64,000 nt of DNA. Origin: Patagioenas fasciata (lineage: Eukaryota; Chordata; Aves; Columbiformes; Columbidae). The stretch is from the NCBI RefSeq assembly GCF_037038585.1, contig NC_092526.1, forward strand, positions 36,407,501 through 36,471,500, written 5' to 3'. Shown one piece after another: positions 1-11,100 of the stretch; the first letter of the stretch is position 1, and each line of letters starts with the position of its first letter. The translations under genes and the position numbers were made by a program. Below the pieces are notes generated by a model. The model ran no database searches and was not told the DNA's origin. It saw only the letters and a program-made list of their open reading frames with translations.

Positions 1-639
1 GGCTCTGCAGCTGGTTGGGAGGGGGGCTAGCTCAAAAAACCCAGCAGGAGGGTCAGGGAGAGGACAAGGAGCCCGATGGGGACAGATGGGGAACAGGTGT
101 CCCGGTGGTGTGGGGGCTTGCTCTGCATTTGGGGTGGGATCATGCAAATGGCATTTGGTGGGACAGAAACACGCCTGCAGCCATGTCCCTGGGGAACAGC
201 AAGGACTTAAAGCACATGTCCTGCTTTCACCTTGGCATGGGTGGGGGGTTTCCTCTTCCCCTGAAGACATGCATTTTACACCAAGTGCTGCAGCACAGAG
301 TCTGTACTTGGAGGGCAACATGTAAGCCAGAGAAACTGGGGCTGAGGAGGGGCTGGAGGATTTAACACATGCATGCTCAACTTTGGCCACAAAACCTGTC
401 GCCGCTGCCTGCTCAAGTGACCTGGAGTCCCCATGCCCCATGTTCATAACCATCATCATTTGGGAACAGGGAACACTCTGTGCCTGCCCAACACCCAGCA
501 GAGATGTCCCCTGGGTGTGAAGAGAAGCTGGGTGCAGGCATGACTCCCAAAACAAGCTGAGTGCAAGACACAGGCAGCAGGATCCCTCCATCCCAGCAGG
601 GATGGGCACCATGAGGAGGAGCACGATGGGGATCCCTAC
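1..639. other. Presumed FTCD intron, no exon seen
   Basis: FTCD should continue leftward on the minus strand. I could not find a reading that matches the next conserved segment of the protein, the linker into the cyclodeaminase domain. The stretch is probably intron; no repeat or RNA gene was recognised. Confidence 0.5.
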
Positions 640-3600
640 TCGATGATGCGCTCTCGCGGGTAAAATGGAGACAGGGAATCCAGGCCCAGCCGGCTGACCA
701 CCTGCAAAGAGCAGCACTGCCATGTCAAGCTGTCGCATTAAGTCCTGTTGCATCCTCATTCCCTGCTGTTAATTAACCATGGGTGATCCCACCCTAAGAC
801 ACTGCTGCTAGGACCACCACCCAGGGTAAGAACAACCTGTGTCACCAGCCCATCCCATCCCAGACCTAGGGTCGGTGTGTGGCCGCCTACGCATGACTGG
901 AAACAGGATAAATAATTAGCTTGTTCTTATCTAGCCTGCTCCCCATAGGGTAGAAAAGTCCCTCCCTCCTGCAGCTGTAAAGCAGAGTCCATCTCCTTGT
1001 TTCCAGCTAATGCTGGTCCTGGGGCAGTTTCCCATGGAGCCACTCGCTGTCCTTGAGTTCTGGGTAGGTCTCCTTCCCTTCCTGGCCTCCATGCAGGCAA
1101 GCGAGCAGCTGCTGCCCATGCTCTGGGAGCAGGTGTCTGCTCCCTGAGCATCTCAGCATCCTCAGGACAACGAAGTAACTTGTCCCACTAGCTGTGCCCT
1201 CACAGCTTGCCAAGCACCATCCCTGGAGATAAGTGTCACACCAGGGGGCTTATGTGGTCCCAAATCTCTGCTCAGTGCCACTCTGGGAGGCTGGCGGGGG
1301 GAAGGGGGCAGGGGGCTCTGTCTTTCTAATCCCACCCTTGTCTTGGTACCAGGAGGAGCCACATTACCAGTCTGATCTTCTGTTCCTCCTCCAGGATGAA
1401 GAGTTTTTCCTTCTTGATGTAAAACTCAGCTGTGTCCAGCATGGCCTTCTTGGGGACAAGCCCCACCAGCTGGGACCCAACCACAGGGAGGTTCAGTGCC
1501 TGCAAAGGACATCAGAAACGAAGAACAATTTTTGTTGGAAAAGACCTTTAGGATCATGGAGTTCAAATGTTAACCTAACATATGAGTGTCCCCAGAGCCA
1601 CCTACTCTGCACCACTATCACCCCAGCCTGCTGGTCCTCATCCCTTTCTAGGACCTGGGGAGCTTATGGAAAAACCTTCACTGGAAGAGCTGGGGGCTAG
1701 CAACAAGTTCTTGAGCTTTTGAGGTTTTTGTGCCATTCAACACACTGCCCAGTTTGGCTGAGCTGAGAGTGAGATAAAGCAGAGCCTGACCCAGAGATGG
1801 GAAGAAAAGCTTGGAGGGAGACATCCTCTGGGAAGCCACTGTTGAAACATCCATGGCGGGTCACCCCATGCCACCCACCTCTGCATCTCGGCAGACCTCC
1901 TCGTAGACGACGTGGAGCGGTGTGGTCTCAAAGTCCAGCAGGTTCGTCGAAACCTGGGCTATATTCTCTTCTTCCAAATACCAGCCGATGCCTTGCACTC
2001 TCTTCAGTCGCCCAGGCTGCTGAGAACTGCCACAATCAAGGCATGGCCTGGGAGGCATGGGGACAAGCAGGTCTGCTCCCAGCGCACTGGCAGCATGGGG
2101 GTACCTGGTCGGCACCGCGACCCTGCTCGCGGAGGTTGAGGGCAATGCGGTGAGCCTGCTCCTTGGTGCACAGCAGGTTGATGTTGTATGCGATAAGGAA
2201 GGTCCGGGCGCCCGTCACTGTGGCCCCCCACCGGGGCACAAAGGTTGAGGGCCCAAAATCAGGAGCCCACTCTGGTTTGGCAAGCTGGGGAGAAGGGAGA
2301 GCGTGTGGGCTGGCACTGCCAAAGCAGCATGAGCCACCCTCCCGGTGATGGCATCTCCCTCCCCAGCCAGCATCTTCCACAACCCCCTCCATGTTCAGCA
2401 GCACCCAAAGCGTTTCATCAGCTCTTCTCGGTGTGAGGGGACTATGCCTGCTCCTGGCACCCTTCCTAAAGCTGGGGAGGTCTGGCTTGGCTCTGCCTGG
2501 CCCCTGCCACCCAGCTGGGTACTGCCAGGCTCACCTTCTTGGGGAGAGCCTCGTACTCCCCAGCACGGATGGTGGGCAGAGCTTTCCTGCTCTCCTGCCG
2601 CGCTGCCTCTCCGTACAGGTAAACTGCAAGACAGAGCCGGGGTGAGCACCACCAGGCAGGGGCTGGCAGCACCTTGTCTAGCAGGGTCTAGTTTTGCCCA
2701 TTTGGAAGCAAACCCCATTCAGTTAACCTTCTGCAAAAGGTGCACAACTGCAACTGGAAGTACGTGGAGTGGGACAGGAGGGGCAGAGGTTCCTTGCTCC
2801 CACTCACCAGGCACCCCCAGCTCAGCTGCCAACCGCTGCCCAAAGATGTTGGCGCAGGTGACACATTCCTCCATGCTGACATTCATCACCGGCACGAAGG
2901 GACAGACATCCAGGGCCCCCATGCGGGGATGTTCACCTGGTAATGGGGCAGATATGAGGATGGGAACTGGGAAGAGCAAGCAGACAAGGAGGAAAGATAG
3001 CCCTTTTCCAGCCTCTTTTGCAGGCTGGGCACTGCTGCACAAGGAAAGTTGTGTTTGCAGCAGTAACATCTACTCCAGCCCAGGGATAGGAGGGATTCAG
3101 CCTTTCTGGATTGGAAGGGTGAGCACAAGAGCTTTGCATGGTCCCACCACCATCCATGCCAGCAGTACTGCTTGCTGAGGGTGCAGTGGCGTGCTGTGCT
3201 TGGCCACTGGGAGCTGATTTTAGGTCTAGCCGTGCAAAGCTCACCCACAACCGACCACGCAGGGCAGATGAGGGATACTCTGTGCCAGACAAGCTCCTAC
3301 GCTGCCCCCAAGCTCACCTGTGTGCCGGCTCATGTCAATGAGCTGCCCAGCCACACGAGCTGCGCTCAGGGCCCCTTCAACAACAGCCTCGGGGGACCCC
3401 ACAAAGGTGTAGACAGTGCGGTTGGTGGAGGCGCCAGCATCCACATCCAGCAGCACGCAGCCTGGTGTCCGGGAGATGGCCTGTCCCAGTGCATCGATCA
3501 CCTGACAGGCAGTGGAGGGGGGCAATGAGGCTGAGACAGCAGGACGCTGCCACAACCCCAGCTCTGCAAGGTAGGGGACAACTTTTCTCAGTTTTACCCT

Positions 3601-4332
3601 TCCCACCGGCACTATGTTGGGGGATGACTCCATGGTCAGTGCGAATGCAGCTCTATGCTGCAGAGCATGTAGGATCCAAAGACACAAGCACCCCATTCCT
3701 ACACAGGGGGTTTGGGACATCCCTGGCTCCCAGTGAACTCTAGATCCGCTGTAGTGGGGAAGAGATGTCCAGCTGCTGCTGCACATCAGAGAGCTCCAGA
3801 ACAAATAGCTTCAGAACAGATTGGGCTCTGCAAAGCCTGTTCCCTGGGGGAAGCAATGGTTTTCTGGCAATTTCAGGTTCGCTGCACTCCTCTGGCCCCA
3901 ACAGGGCCAAAGTTCAACCTGGGACTGATGCCCGGCACAGACTCCATTAACCTGGCTGGCATGTTTTGGCACAACCACTGCAAGTGATATTTCTCTAATG
4001 GGGTATGCCAGACCATCCCGAGACGAGCCCTGGTGCTACAGCAACCTGCAGGCAGTGGGGAGGGGGAAGGCTGAGCCCCCACTTCTCACCAGGGTGCCAG
4101 AAGGGAGCAGGGGCTGCCTTGCAGCATTTTCAGCATTAGTCAGGCAGATAAAGGTACAAAGCGCTTTAAAGGAGGCAAAGCAGAATCTGGCAGCAGGTGC
4201 TGCCTGCACAGCTGCTTCGCTGGGGCAGTCCAGCCATCTGCACCCTGGCGTCACCCACCTCTTCACGCAGTCCCTCACCTCCTTGTTATTTCCCTCCGAG
4301 AAGTTGGGGACGCACTCCACTAGCTTGGCCAT
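640..4332 (-). CDS. FTCD: Formiminotransferase cyclodeaminase, N-terminal (formiminotransferase) half; partial
   Basis: FTCD transfers the formimino group of formiminoglutamate to tetrahydrofolate and then releases ammonia, in histidine breakdown. Eight coding exons are read on the minus strand: 4279-4332, 3318-3501, 2808-2936, 2535-2623, 2105-2284, 1879-2016, 1368-1499 and 640-701. All have AG/GT borders and matching phases and give 322 residues plus a split codon. The start ATG at 4332 opens [14 protein letters not shown], matching the vertebrate FTCD start. His82 in GEHPRMG is the known catalytic residue of the human enzyme and falls at the same number here. Further family blocks are [29 protein letters not shown] and [14 protein letters not shown]. 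The last exon ends at RERII plus two bases, near the end of the formiminotransferase domain; the cyclodeaminase domain lies left of the window. The final donor, GTAGGG at 634-639, is inferred from codon phase. Confidence 0.95.
1526..1640 (-). mobile_element. CR1: CR1 LINE 3' fragment
   Basis: On the plus strand a run starting TTGGAAAAGACC, then AGGATCATGGAGTTC and TTAACCTAACA, resembles the reverse complement of the 3' tail of avian CR1 elements. The element therefore lies in the minus direction, inside the FTCD intron between coding exons 6 and 7. It is a short 5'-truncated piece, the usual form of CR1. The edges are approximate. Confidence 0.75.
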
Positions 4333-4807
4333 GGTCCCTGGATCTGTGTGCACCCTGCAGCCCTGTACTCAGCTCCTTGCACACCGTGGATTTGCCTACG
4401 CTGTCCTATCCAACTGCGGAGCTAAAACCTCCCAGCACCCAACCCGCTGCCTCTTCACTGGGCCAGGGTTTCTCATTAACTGCATCGATCTGTGGCCAGA
4501 AGACAGAAAGGGTTTTGGGTAAACAATGTGGTACTGGCCATTCAGTGCCTGGAGCAGATTTGGGCACAAGGGTGCCTCATGCTTGCCAGGGCCAGCCTTC
4601 AACACTTAATTACTCACCAGTGTTAATTAATTGCTAGGAGAAAGTGATGCCACATAAAGAAAAGCATCTGCTGTACCCAGCACCATACCGTGGCTCTTGG
4701 ATGGGAAAGCCTGCTCACCGACAGGACCACCAGCACTACGCGATGGTGGAGGAGAGCTGCTCCCCAGGACCCAGAGCATGGGCATTAGGAAAGCAGGTAA
4801 AATCTCT

Positions 4808-4889
4808 CGCTGTGAGCAGGATTCGAACCTGCGCAGGGAAACCCTATTGGATTTCGAGTCCAACGCCTTCACCCCTCGGCCATCACAGC
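4808..4889 (-). tRNA. tRNA-Ser (CGA)
   Basis: An 82-nt type II tRNA. The acceptor GCTGTGA pairs with TCACAGC and the discriminator is G. The anticodon loop CTCGAAA is closed by TTGGA/TCCAA, giving anticodon CGA (reads UCG). It has a long variable arm and a T loop GTTCGAATC. A TTTT run follows the 3' end, as expected for Pol III termination. It stands head to head with the Pro-AGG gene at 5163, an arrangement seen again at 28239/28596. Confidence 0.95.
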
Positions 4890-4965
4890 CTCAGCCCAAA
4901 TCACTTAGGGGGACACCTGCCCCCAACCCCAGGCACCCCCTGGTATCCCTTGGGTGCCCCATTGT

Positions 4966-5162
4966 CCTGGGAAGCAGGAAAGTCTGTGGGGTGGCCGATG
5001 CATCCCCACACACCCCCTCAGCCCCGCTCTGCTCCCCAGGGACTGGCAACAGAGCCCGTCCCCAAAAAGTGGTGCCCACGGCAGTGGGGTCCCTGGGCAG
5101 CGCTGCCCCCCAGCACCCCAGTGCCTGCCACAGGCTGGGGGTGTGCAGGAGCTCTGCACCCC
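4966..5162 (+). repeat. Conserved upstream block of Pro-AGG module, copy 1
   Basis: About 200 bp running from the segment CCCATTGTCCTGGGAAGC to the CTCTGCACCCC just before the tRNA. Near-identical blocks precede the Pro-AGG genes at 7310, 22922 (inverted), 25071 and 28596. It has no protein or RNA reading of its own that I could recognise. Its copying with the tRNA shows block duplication; a role in tRNA expression is only a guess. Confidence 0.85.
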
Positions 5163-5234
5163 GGCTCGTTGGTCTAGGGGTATGATTCTCGCTTAGGGTG
5201 CGAGAGGTCCCGGGTTCAACTCCCGGACGAGCCC
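5163..5234 (+). tRNA. tRNA-Pro (AGG)
   Basis: A 72-nt tRNA with acceptor GGCTCGT/ACGAGCC and discriminator C. The anticodon loop TTAGGGT within CTCGC/GCGAG gives AGG. The B box reads GGTTCAACTCC. TTTT follows a few bases downstream (CTCCTTTT). The body is almost the same as the standard vertebrate tRNA-Pro. Confidence 0.97.
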
Positions 5235-5883
5235 TCCTTTTGGGGATCTGCTGCCCGCCACAGCCACTGTGGGGACAGAGCGTGGATAGGGTGACATACC
5301 CTGCAGGCAGTGGTGATGGCACCAGCTTGTCTGCCACCCAGGCACAGCTGCAGGCAGCCCCTCACTCAGGGTCTGGGTGCACGAGACCTGGTCTGCTCCA
5401 GAGCCACCCTCACCCCATCCTGGTTCTTTTGGCAGCCTGGGACACCTGAGGGACACTGAGCACCTGCAAACCCCCAAACCCCAGGGTCAGTAGCTCCGTG
5501 CAGCCGGGGAAAGAAGCAGCAACAGGGATTTTCTGGGAGTGGTAAGAAAGTCAGGTCAGAGGGGGACATTGGCTTTGGGGGATGTCCCAGGGAGGAAGAA
5601 GGTGGGCAGATGTTGCTGCAAAGCACCAGCCATTTCAACCACTGAAAGGACCAGGGAGATGGTTTTGAGGAGGAAAACTCCCAGAGATAGTGGGAACTGG
5701 AAATGCTGGGCACAAACACCCTGCTGTCACCTCCAGCTGCTGACTCCATGGACCCAGGATGGCAAGAGGGACCTCCCTGTCCCCAGAGTGTGCCAAGGGA
5801 TACAGACAGCCTCAGCTGCCTTCCCAAGCTCCCAAAGGTGTGTGGGGCACAACAACTGGGGGTGCAATCAGGTACGGCACCAC

Positions 5884-5955
5884 GGCTCGTTGGTCTAGGG
5901 GTATGATTCTCGCTTTGGGTGCGAGAGGTCCCGGGTTCAAATCCCGGACGAGCCC
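5884..5955 (+). tRNA. tRNA-Pro (TGG)
   Basis: A 72-nt tRNA with the same body as the Pro-AGG copies except for anticodon loop TTTGGGT (anticodon TGG) and an A in place of C in the T loop (GTTCAAATC). It is the only TGG isoacceptor in the window. The downstream CTCCTTTT terminator is kept. Confidence 0.97.
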
Positions 5956-6323
5956 TCCTTTTGGGGACCCACTTTCTCCAGTGGCACGTGGGACCATAGC
6001 AGAACCAGAGCACGATGAGGGCAGCGGTGCCCAGCACTGGGGTCAGTGCCCCGTCCAAGCTGGGCGCGTCCCCGTGGGCAGATGAACCCCCGAGAGCTGA
6101 CAGGGAGGTACCGCAGGGTGTGTGGGCAGGGGGACAGATGGAGGAAGGGGTGGGTGGGAAAGCGCAGCTGAAGGCAGGGCTGGGAACTGCAGAGCACCGT
6201 GTGCCTCAAGGGTCTGTTTCTGGGGTCAGGGTCCTGGGGACAGAGCAGGGTGAGTGGTGGGTAGTGGGACAGAGATGCAGGGTGAGGTCACTTGCTCAGG
6301 GTCCTCAACACTGCCCATGCAGA

Positions 6324-6395
6324 GGGGATGTAGCTCAGCGGGAGAGCGCTTGCTTTGCATGTAAGAGGCCCTGGGTTCAACCCCCAGCATCTCCA
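6324..6395 (+). tRNA. tRNA-Ala (TGC)
   Basis: A 72-nt tRNA starting GGGGATGTAGCTCAG and ending CATCTCCA. The anticodon loop TTTGCAT in CTTGC/GTAAG gives TGC. A TTTT run follows (AGCCTTTTGCC). With the Pro-AGG gene at 6694 (opposite strand) it forms a convergent pair that reappears, inverted, at 25071-25521. Confidence 0.97.
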
Positions 6396-6693
6396 TAGCC
6401 TTTTGCCTCCCAAGAGCCCCAAAAAACTCCTGTGGTTGCCTGTGGGCACAGTTGGCCTGTGGATACTTTGTGGCACCTGCAGCCTGTGCACAAATGCCCA
6501 CAGCCCTTTCCCTCCCCTGCCCAGGTGTTGACGGGTGTGGGGTCACCTGCTCCTCCTTCTCCAGGGGGCTCAGAGCAAAAGTTGGAGTTGGCAGGAGCTG
6601 CTGAGCTCTTGACCCCCCCTGTGCTGGGTAGTGTCACCCCATGCATGCCCTGTCTCCACGGGGGCTGTGGCTGGCAGCGGATCCCAAAAAAGA

Positions 6694-6765
6694 GGGCTCG
6701 TCCGAGAGTTGAACTCGGGACCTCTCGCACCCTAAGCGAGAATCATACCCCTAGACCAACGAGCC
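6694..6765 (-). tRNA. tRNA-Pro (AGG)
   Basis: A 72-nt tRNA-Pro, anticodon AGG, intact acceptor and anticodon stems. The T stem carries a compensated change (CCGAG paired with CTCGG), unlike the other copies, so folding is kept. TTTTTT follows the 3' end. It converges on the Ala-TGC gene at 6324. Confidence 0.95.
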
Positions 6766-7101
6766 AGAGTGCAGAGTTGTGACTGGGTGCAGATCCTGTC
6801 CCCCATGGCCCTGGGTACCACATAAGCCAACCTATGCCCAGTGCTGCAGGAGGGCAGCTGCCCCAGGCCTGTCCCTCCATGAGGATGTGGCACGGGGTGA
6901 TGTGCGGGAGCCACTCAGAATCCCGAGAAAACGCTGCTTTCTCACCTCTCCAGAGTTGCAAAACCTGGAGAACCTTGGAGGAGCCAGTGCCCCTCCTGCT
7001 CCAGGGCCATCACATCCCCTGGAAGGGCATTGCAGGGCTCACTGTGCACCCCTGGTTCTCTTTGCCCTGACACTCCAACATCTGACCTCATCCTCCTGAC
7101 T

Positions 7102-7309
7102 GCCCCGTTGTCCTGGGAAGCGGGAAAGTCTGTGGGGTGGCTGGTGCATCCCCACACACCCCCTCAGTCCCGCTCTGCTTCCCAGGAGCTGGTGACAGAG
7201 CCTGTCCCCAAAAAGTGGTGCCCACAGCAGTGGGGTCCCTGGGCAGCGCTGCCCCCCAGCACCCCAGTGCCCGCCACAGGCTGGGGGTGCCCGGGCAGCT
7301 CTGCACCCC
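7102..7309 (+). repeat. Conserved upstream block of Pro-AGG module, copy 2
   Basis: Near-identical to 4966-5162: CCGTTGTCCTGGGAAGC at its left, then the CCCCACACACCCCCTCAG segment and the CTGCACCCC that abuts the tRNA. No Ser gene lies to its left, so this copy is a shorter piece of the Ser-Pro module. Confidence 0.85.
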
Positions 7310-7381
7310 GGCTCGTTGGTCTAGGGGTATGATTCTCGCTTAGGGTGCGAGAGGTCCCGGGTTCAACTCCTGGACGAGCCC
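7310..7381 (+). tRNA. tRNA-Pro (AGG)
   Basis: A 72-nt tRNA-Pro, anticodon AGG. One T-stem pair is G-U instead of G-C (CCTGG in place of CCCGG); all other stems are standard. CTCCTTTT follows. Likely functional. Confidence 0.95.
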
Positions 7382-7862
7382 TCCTTTTGGGGACCCACCG
7401 CTGGGAACAGCCCATGTGGGGACAGGGCATGGAAAGGGTGACGCTGCCTGGCACAGGGGGACAGGTGACCTTAACTCCTCAGCTACACACCCTCTGGTGG
7501 GACAGTTCTGCCCCTGCTGGGAGCAAGCTGCTGCCCCGTGGGCAGCGACTTGGCTCAGTCATGGCCCGGGCTCATCCCCTCGTGGCTGGGGCTGTTGGGG
7601 TGGTAGGGGACAGCAGAGTGGGGTCCTGCTGTGACCCCTTCCCTGCTGGGCAGCTCTGCTGGGGGCAGAACCAGATAGCTGGGAAAATAAAGTGCCCCTG
7701 GTATTTCCAAGGGAGCAATGAGGAGAAACCCTGGTGTGAGGGTGAGATCAGCTTGGGGATGTCCTCATCAGCAAGAAAGGGGATGTTTCCTACTCAGCAC
7801 CAGCCTTTTCAGTAATTTCTCCCACCTTGTAGCCCCGTTGAGTTTTCAGGGTGCAAAAATCA

Positions 7863-7934
7863 TGGAGATGCTGGGGGTTGAACCCAGGGCCTCTTACATG
7901 CGAAGCAAGCGCTCTCCCGCTGAGCTACATCCCC
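7863..7934 (-). tRNA. tRNA-Ala (CGC)
   Basis: A 72-nt tRNA with the tRNA-Ala body and anticodon loop TTCGCAT, giving CGC. TTTTT follows the 3' end. It stands 164 bp from Pro-CGG at 8099, the same partner it has in the other CGC/CGG pair (25814/26144). Confidence 0.96.
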
Positions 7935-8098
7935 TTGCATCAGCACCACCTGCCACTTGGCTCTTGGGGCTCCATCCTACCCGTGGGGATGTGCCCAGAC
8001 AGGATATGGCATTGACCCCACTGTGCCAGGCCACTGCTGCCTCATCATCCCTGAGTCCATGCCACAGGCCCACCAGAGAAGATGGGTGTCCAAAAGGA

Positions 8099-8170
8099 GG
8101 GCTCGTCCGGGAGTTGAACCCGGGACCTCTCGCACCCGAAGCGAGAATCATACCCCTAGACCAACGAGCC
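8099..8170 (-). tRNA. tRNA-Pro (CGG)
   Basis: A 72-nt tRNA-Pro with anticodon loop TTCGGGT, giving CGG. Stems are intact and CCTTTTGG follows the 3' end. It reads CCG codons and neighbours Ala-CGC. Confidence 0.97.
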
Positions 8171-11100
8171 AAGGTGGAGCACCTATCCCTGCCCTGTGGC
8201 CCTGTGCTCCAGCCACCCGTGGCCATGGGCACAGGGTGATGCCTCCTGGTTGCCCCTATCTCTCATCACTACCCCTCAGAGACCCATTTCATGTGGTCCC
8301 AGGGCTTATGTTCTCCCTCTTCCCAGCCCCACGGGTGGCTGTGGGACAAGGTACAGGACCTGTGAATGCCAGGTTACTCAGAAATACCCCCAGTCGCTCC
8401 CTTTTTGACAACAATATGGGTCAGCAGGGTGCTGGCACTGGAGCTCCCTTGGGTGCCAGGACTGGAAGGACAGTTCTGGGGCAGACCAGGGTTGGGTTTT
8501 TTTCTGGATGCAGTCCATGAGGGAAGGGATACTTGTAACTGTGCCCTTGGGGTGAGAAGCAGAGCTGCTGTGGGAGCCCCAGCTGGTGGGGACCCCCTCC
8601 ACGCAGGACTGGGAACTGGGCAAAGAGCTGATTTTTAGCCAGCCCACCTGCAGCAAGCCTCTGATGCTCGTTACATCTCATTGCAGGCTGTGCCAGAGCA
8701 AGGATGCCCTCCCTGGGTCACGTCCAAACTGTGTGAGCTGACAGTGGAATCGGTAGGAAGCACCAGCCACAGGTAAGCCTGGCTACTCTCCCCTGCCCTG
8801 CAAATTACAGGAGAGTGGGCAGGGGGAACACTGCACCCCCAGTTTCCAGGTCACATAACCCACCACGACTGCCAATTCCTTAAGCCCCATGCATCCAGTT
8901 CTAACACCAGCCACCTTATGCAGCAATAACCAGACCACCACCCTCCTCTTTGGGAAATGTTCAGACACCTGATTCTCAGCAAATTAACAGCCTTGGAACA
9001 TTTAATTGAATGTTCTTGAGTCTGAAACACAAATCCACAGTATTTCACCCTGAGGACCTTGCAAACCGTTGGGATTTGGGCTCTGCTTTCATTCCACTCA
9101 TCCCTGTCTCTTCCCAAGGGCTGCCCTCCCCAGGGGAGAAGCTTGGAGGAGAAGGGGTGCAGGACAGCTGGGAGCGGTGTCTGCTGATGATTTGGGCTCA
9201 AGGTGAGTCTGGTGCTGGTGGAGCCAACAGGGCTGCGGGCTGGCGGGGGTGCAAGCCTTCTGAGCCCCACTCCCACGGGCAGAACCAGGAGGGCCAGACT
9301 GGGATGCCAGAGCCTTTTGATTTGCGTAGTTCTTCCCCCGTGATTCACACGTGTGGGTGGCCTGTTATTTTCCTGATTTATGGGATTTCCAGCCCTGGGC
9401 AAGAACCGGAGCCCTTGCCGGAGCCATCTCCTGTCTGGCTCCGCAGGCTGGCACCAGGTCCTTGTATGGCAGGGAGGGCATCCCAAAAAAACACGGTGAG
9501 CCCCCACCCTGCAGTCAGTCCACGGTAGAATGTCATCTCAGTGGTGCCCTGTCCTCTCCCTTATCCCAGCCATGTAACCACTTTTTCCCCGCTTCCTAAA
9601 ACCTAAGACCAGGTGTCTTCTCTGCTTCAGTGGGAAATTGCATTGCAAGGCTTTGGTGGGCAAGGAAGGAGGTTTTTTCTGTTGGCAAATAGGTCTCATC
9701 TTTGTCTGTCGTGCCTGCAGGGTGCCAGCTCCACGGGCTCTGTCTCTCCACCTGGCTCCAGGACACGTGTCCCCAAGCACTCTGGCCAGGAGTCCTTGCC
9801 TGGGGAGGAGGATGAGGGACGCTGCCTGATGAGGCCGTCTCACCCTCCTGGTGTTGCCTTCAGCTTGGCGCCAGGTGCTGGGGTGGGATACACCTTTTGC
9901 AACCCAGAAAAGGCACGGTGGGTGGATCTGTTTCTTCATCCTGTCCCACTGCTGTGAGTCACCAGGATTTTTGTCTTCTCATCTGGATGTGTAGAGAAGC
10001 CACAGATTAATGTGCCAGCATCTTGTTGACCCAGAGGTCATTCAGCCACCACTAATCTCTCCATCCCTATCACCAGGTCCATTCTGCTCTTGGCTTCCAC
10101 TCCTGATGGTCCCACTCCCTTGCTGTTCACACCAGTCTTTCATTTTCCATAACATCTCTCTACGCTTCTCCAATTGTTCCAACTTAAACCACGACCTCAG
10201 CAAGGCAAGGTACCCATCACCACTAGAGATGTTTGCTGGCTACTGCTGTCGACTTTCCCAAGCACATAAATGCAGAGAAACCGGGGGAAGCTCATTTGGC
10301 ACATGCAGTGGTGCAGGCTGGGATGTCTCCATGGTTACATGCACCCCAAAGAGGAGACTGACACCCCCAAGGCTCCCCACAAAGGTGAGCTACCCCATCA
10401 CCTTCCCAGGCCAGCGTGGTTCAGTTGCTCCCTGTTGAACTGGTGTGCCTCACTGTAATTAATGCTCTAGAATTAATGCACTGTAATTAATGCACTGTAA
10501 TTTCTGCTGGAGGATTTGACTTCACCAAAACATAGGACAGAAGAAAGAAAATGAAGTGAAATTTGGGTCTCCTGGAAGCAATGACTGCTGCAAGAAGATG
10601 CTGAGGGACAGCAAGGAGAAGGTTTCCTCTGAGAACATGATCAGGTGAGGAAAGATGGGAAGTGAGCAGAAGACATAATGCTCTACAGATGCAGGTATGG
10701 CCAAAGGGTTTCTTTTGGGCTAAGCTCCAGGCTTTTGTGAGACCTGTTGCTGCTTTTGAAAGCCACAAGCAGGCAATGCTGGGGTCAAATCCCAGGACCT
10801 AGCTATTTCCCTCCATGTGCACCTTCCACCCACTAAGGATTATTTTTCCTCTCAGCCTTGGTATGTAGTTCCCTGTTTCTCACCAGGGCCTTTGGCTGCT
10901 CTGTCTTGTCAGGAACCTGTATTTTAGGGCCTGATCAGCAGGTCTGTGGGGTCCTGCCCTGGGCAAGTGCTGGCTGGGGGGGATACATGGTTGGAGTGAA
11001 TTTGGGACAGCTCTTGAGCTCTGAGGGCCAAGACAGCGCGGCTCCCAGCCAGGAGTCACAGCACCCGTGGGAGACAGGGTGCCAGGTCCCTTAGGACAGG

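Noticed and set aside
2345-3178. Long plus-strand open reading of 277 codons
   Set aside because: It runs antisense across FTCD exons and introns, with no family similarity; an antisense shadow in GC-rich DNA.
10770-10800. B-box-like GGGTCAAATCC segment
   Set aside because: It lacks the full GGTTC consensus and there is no A box, stem set or T-run to make a tRNA or a SINE.
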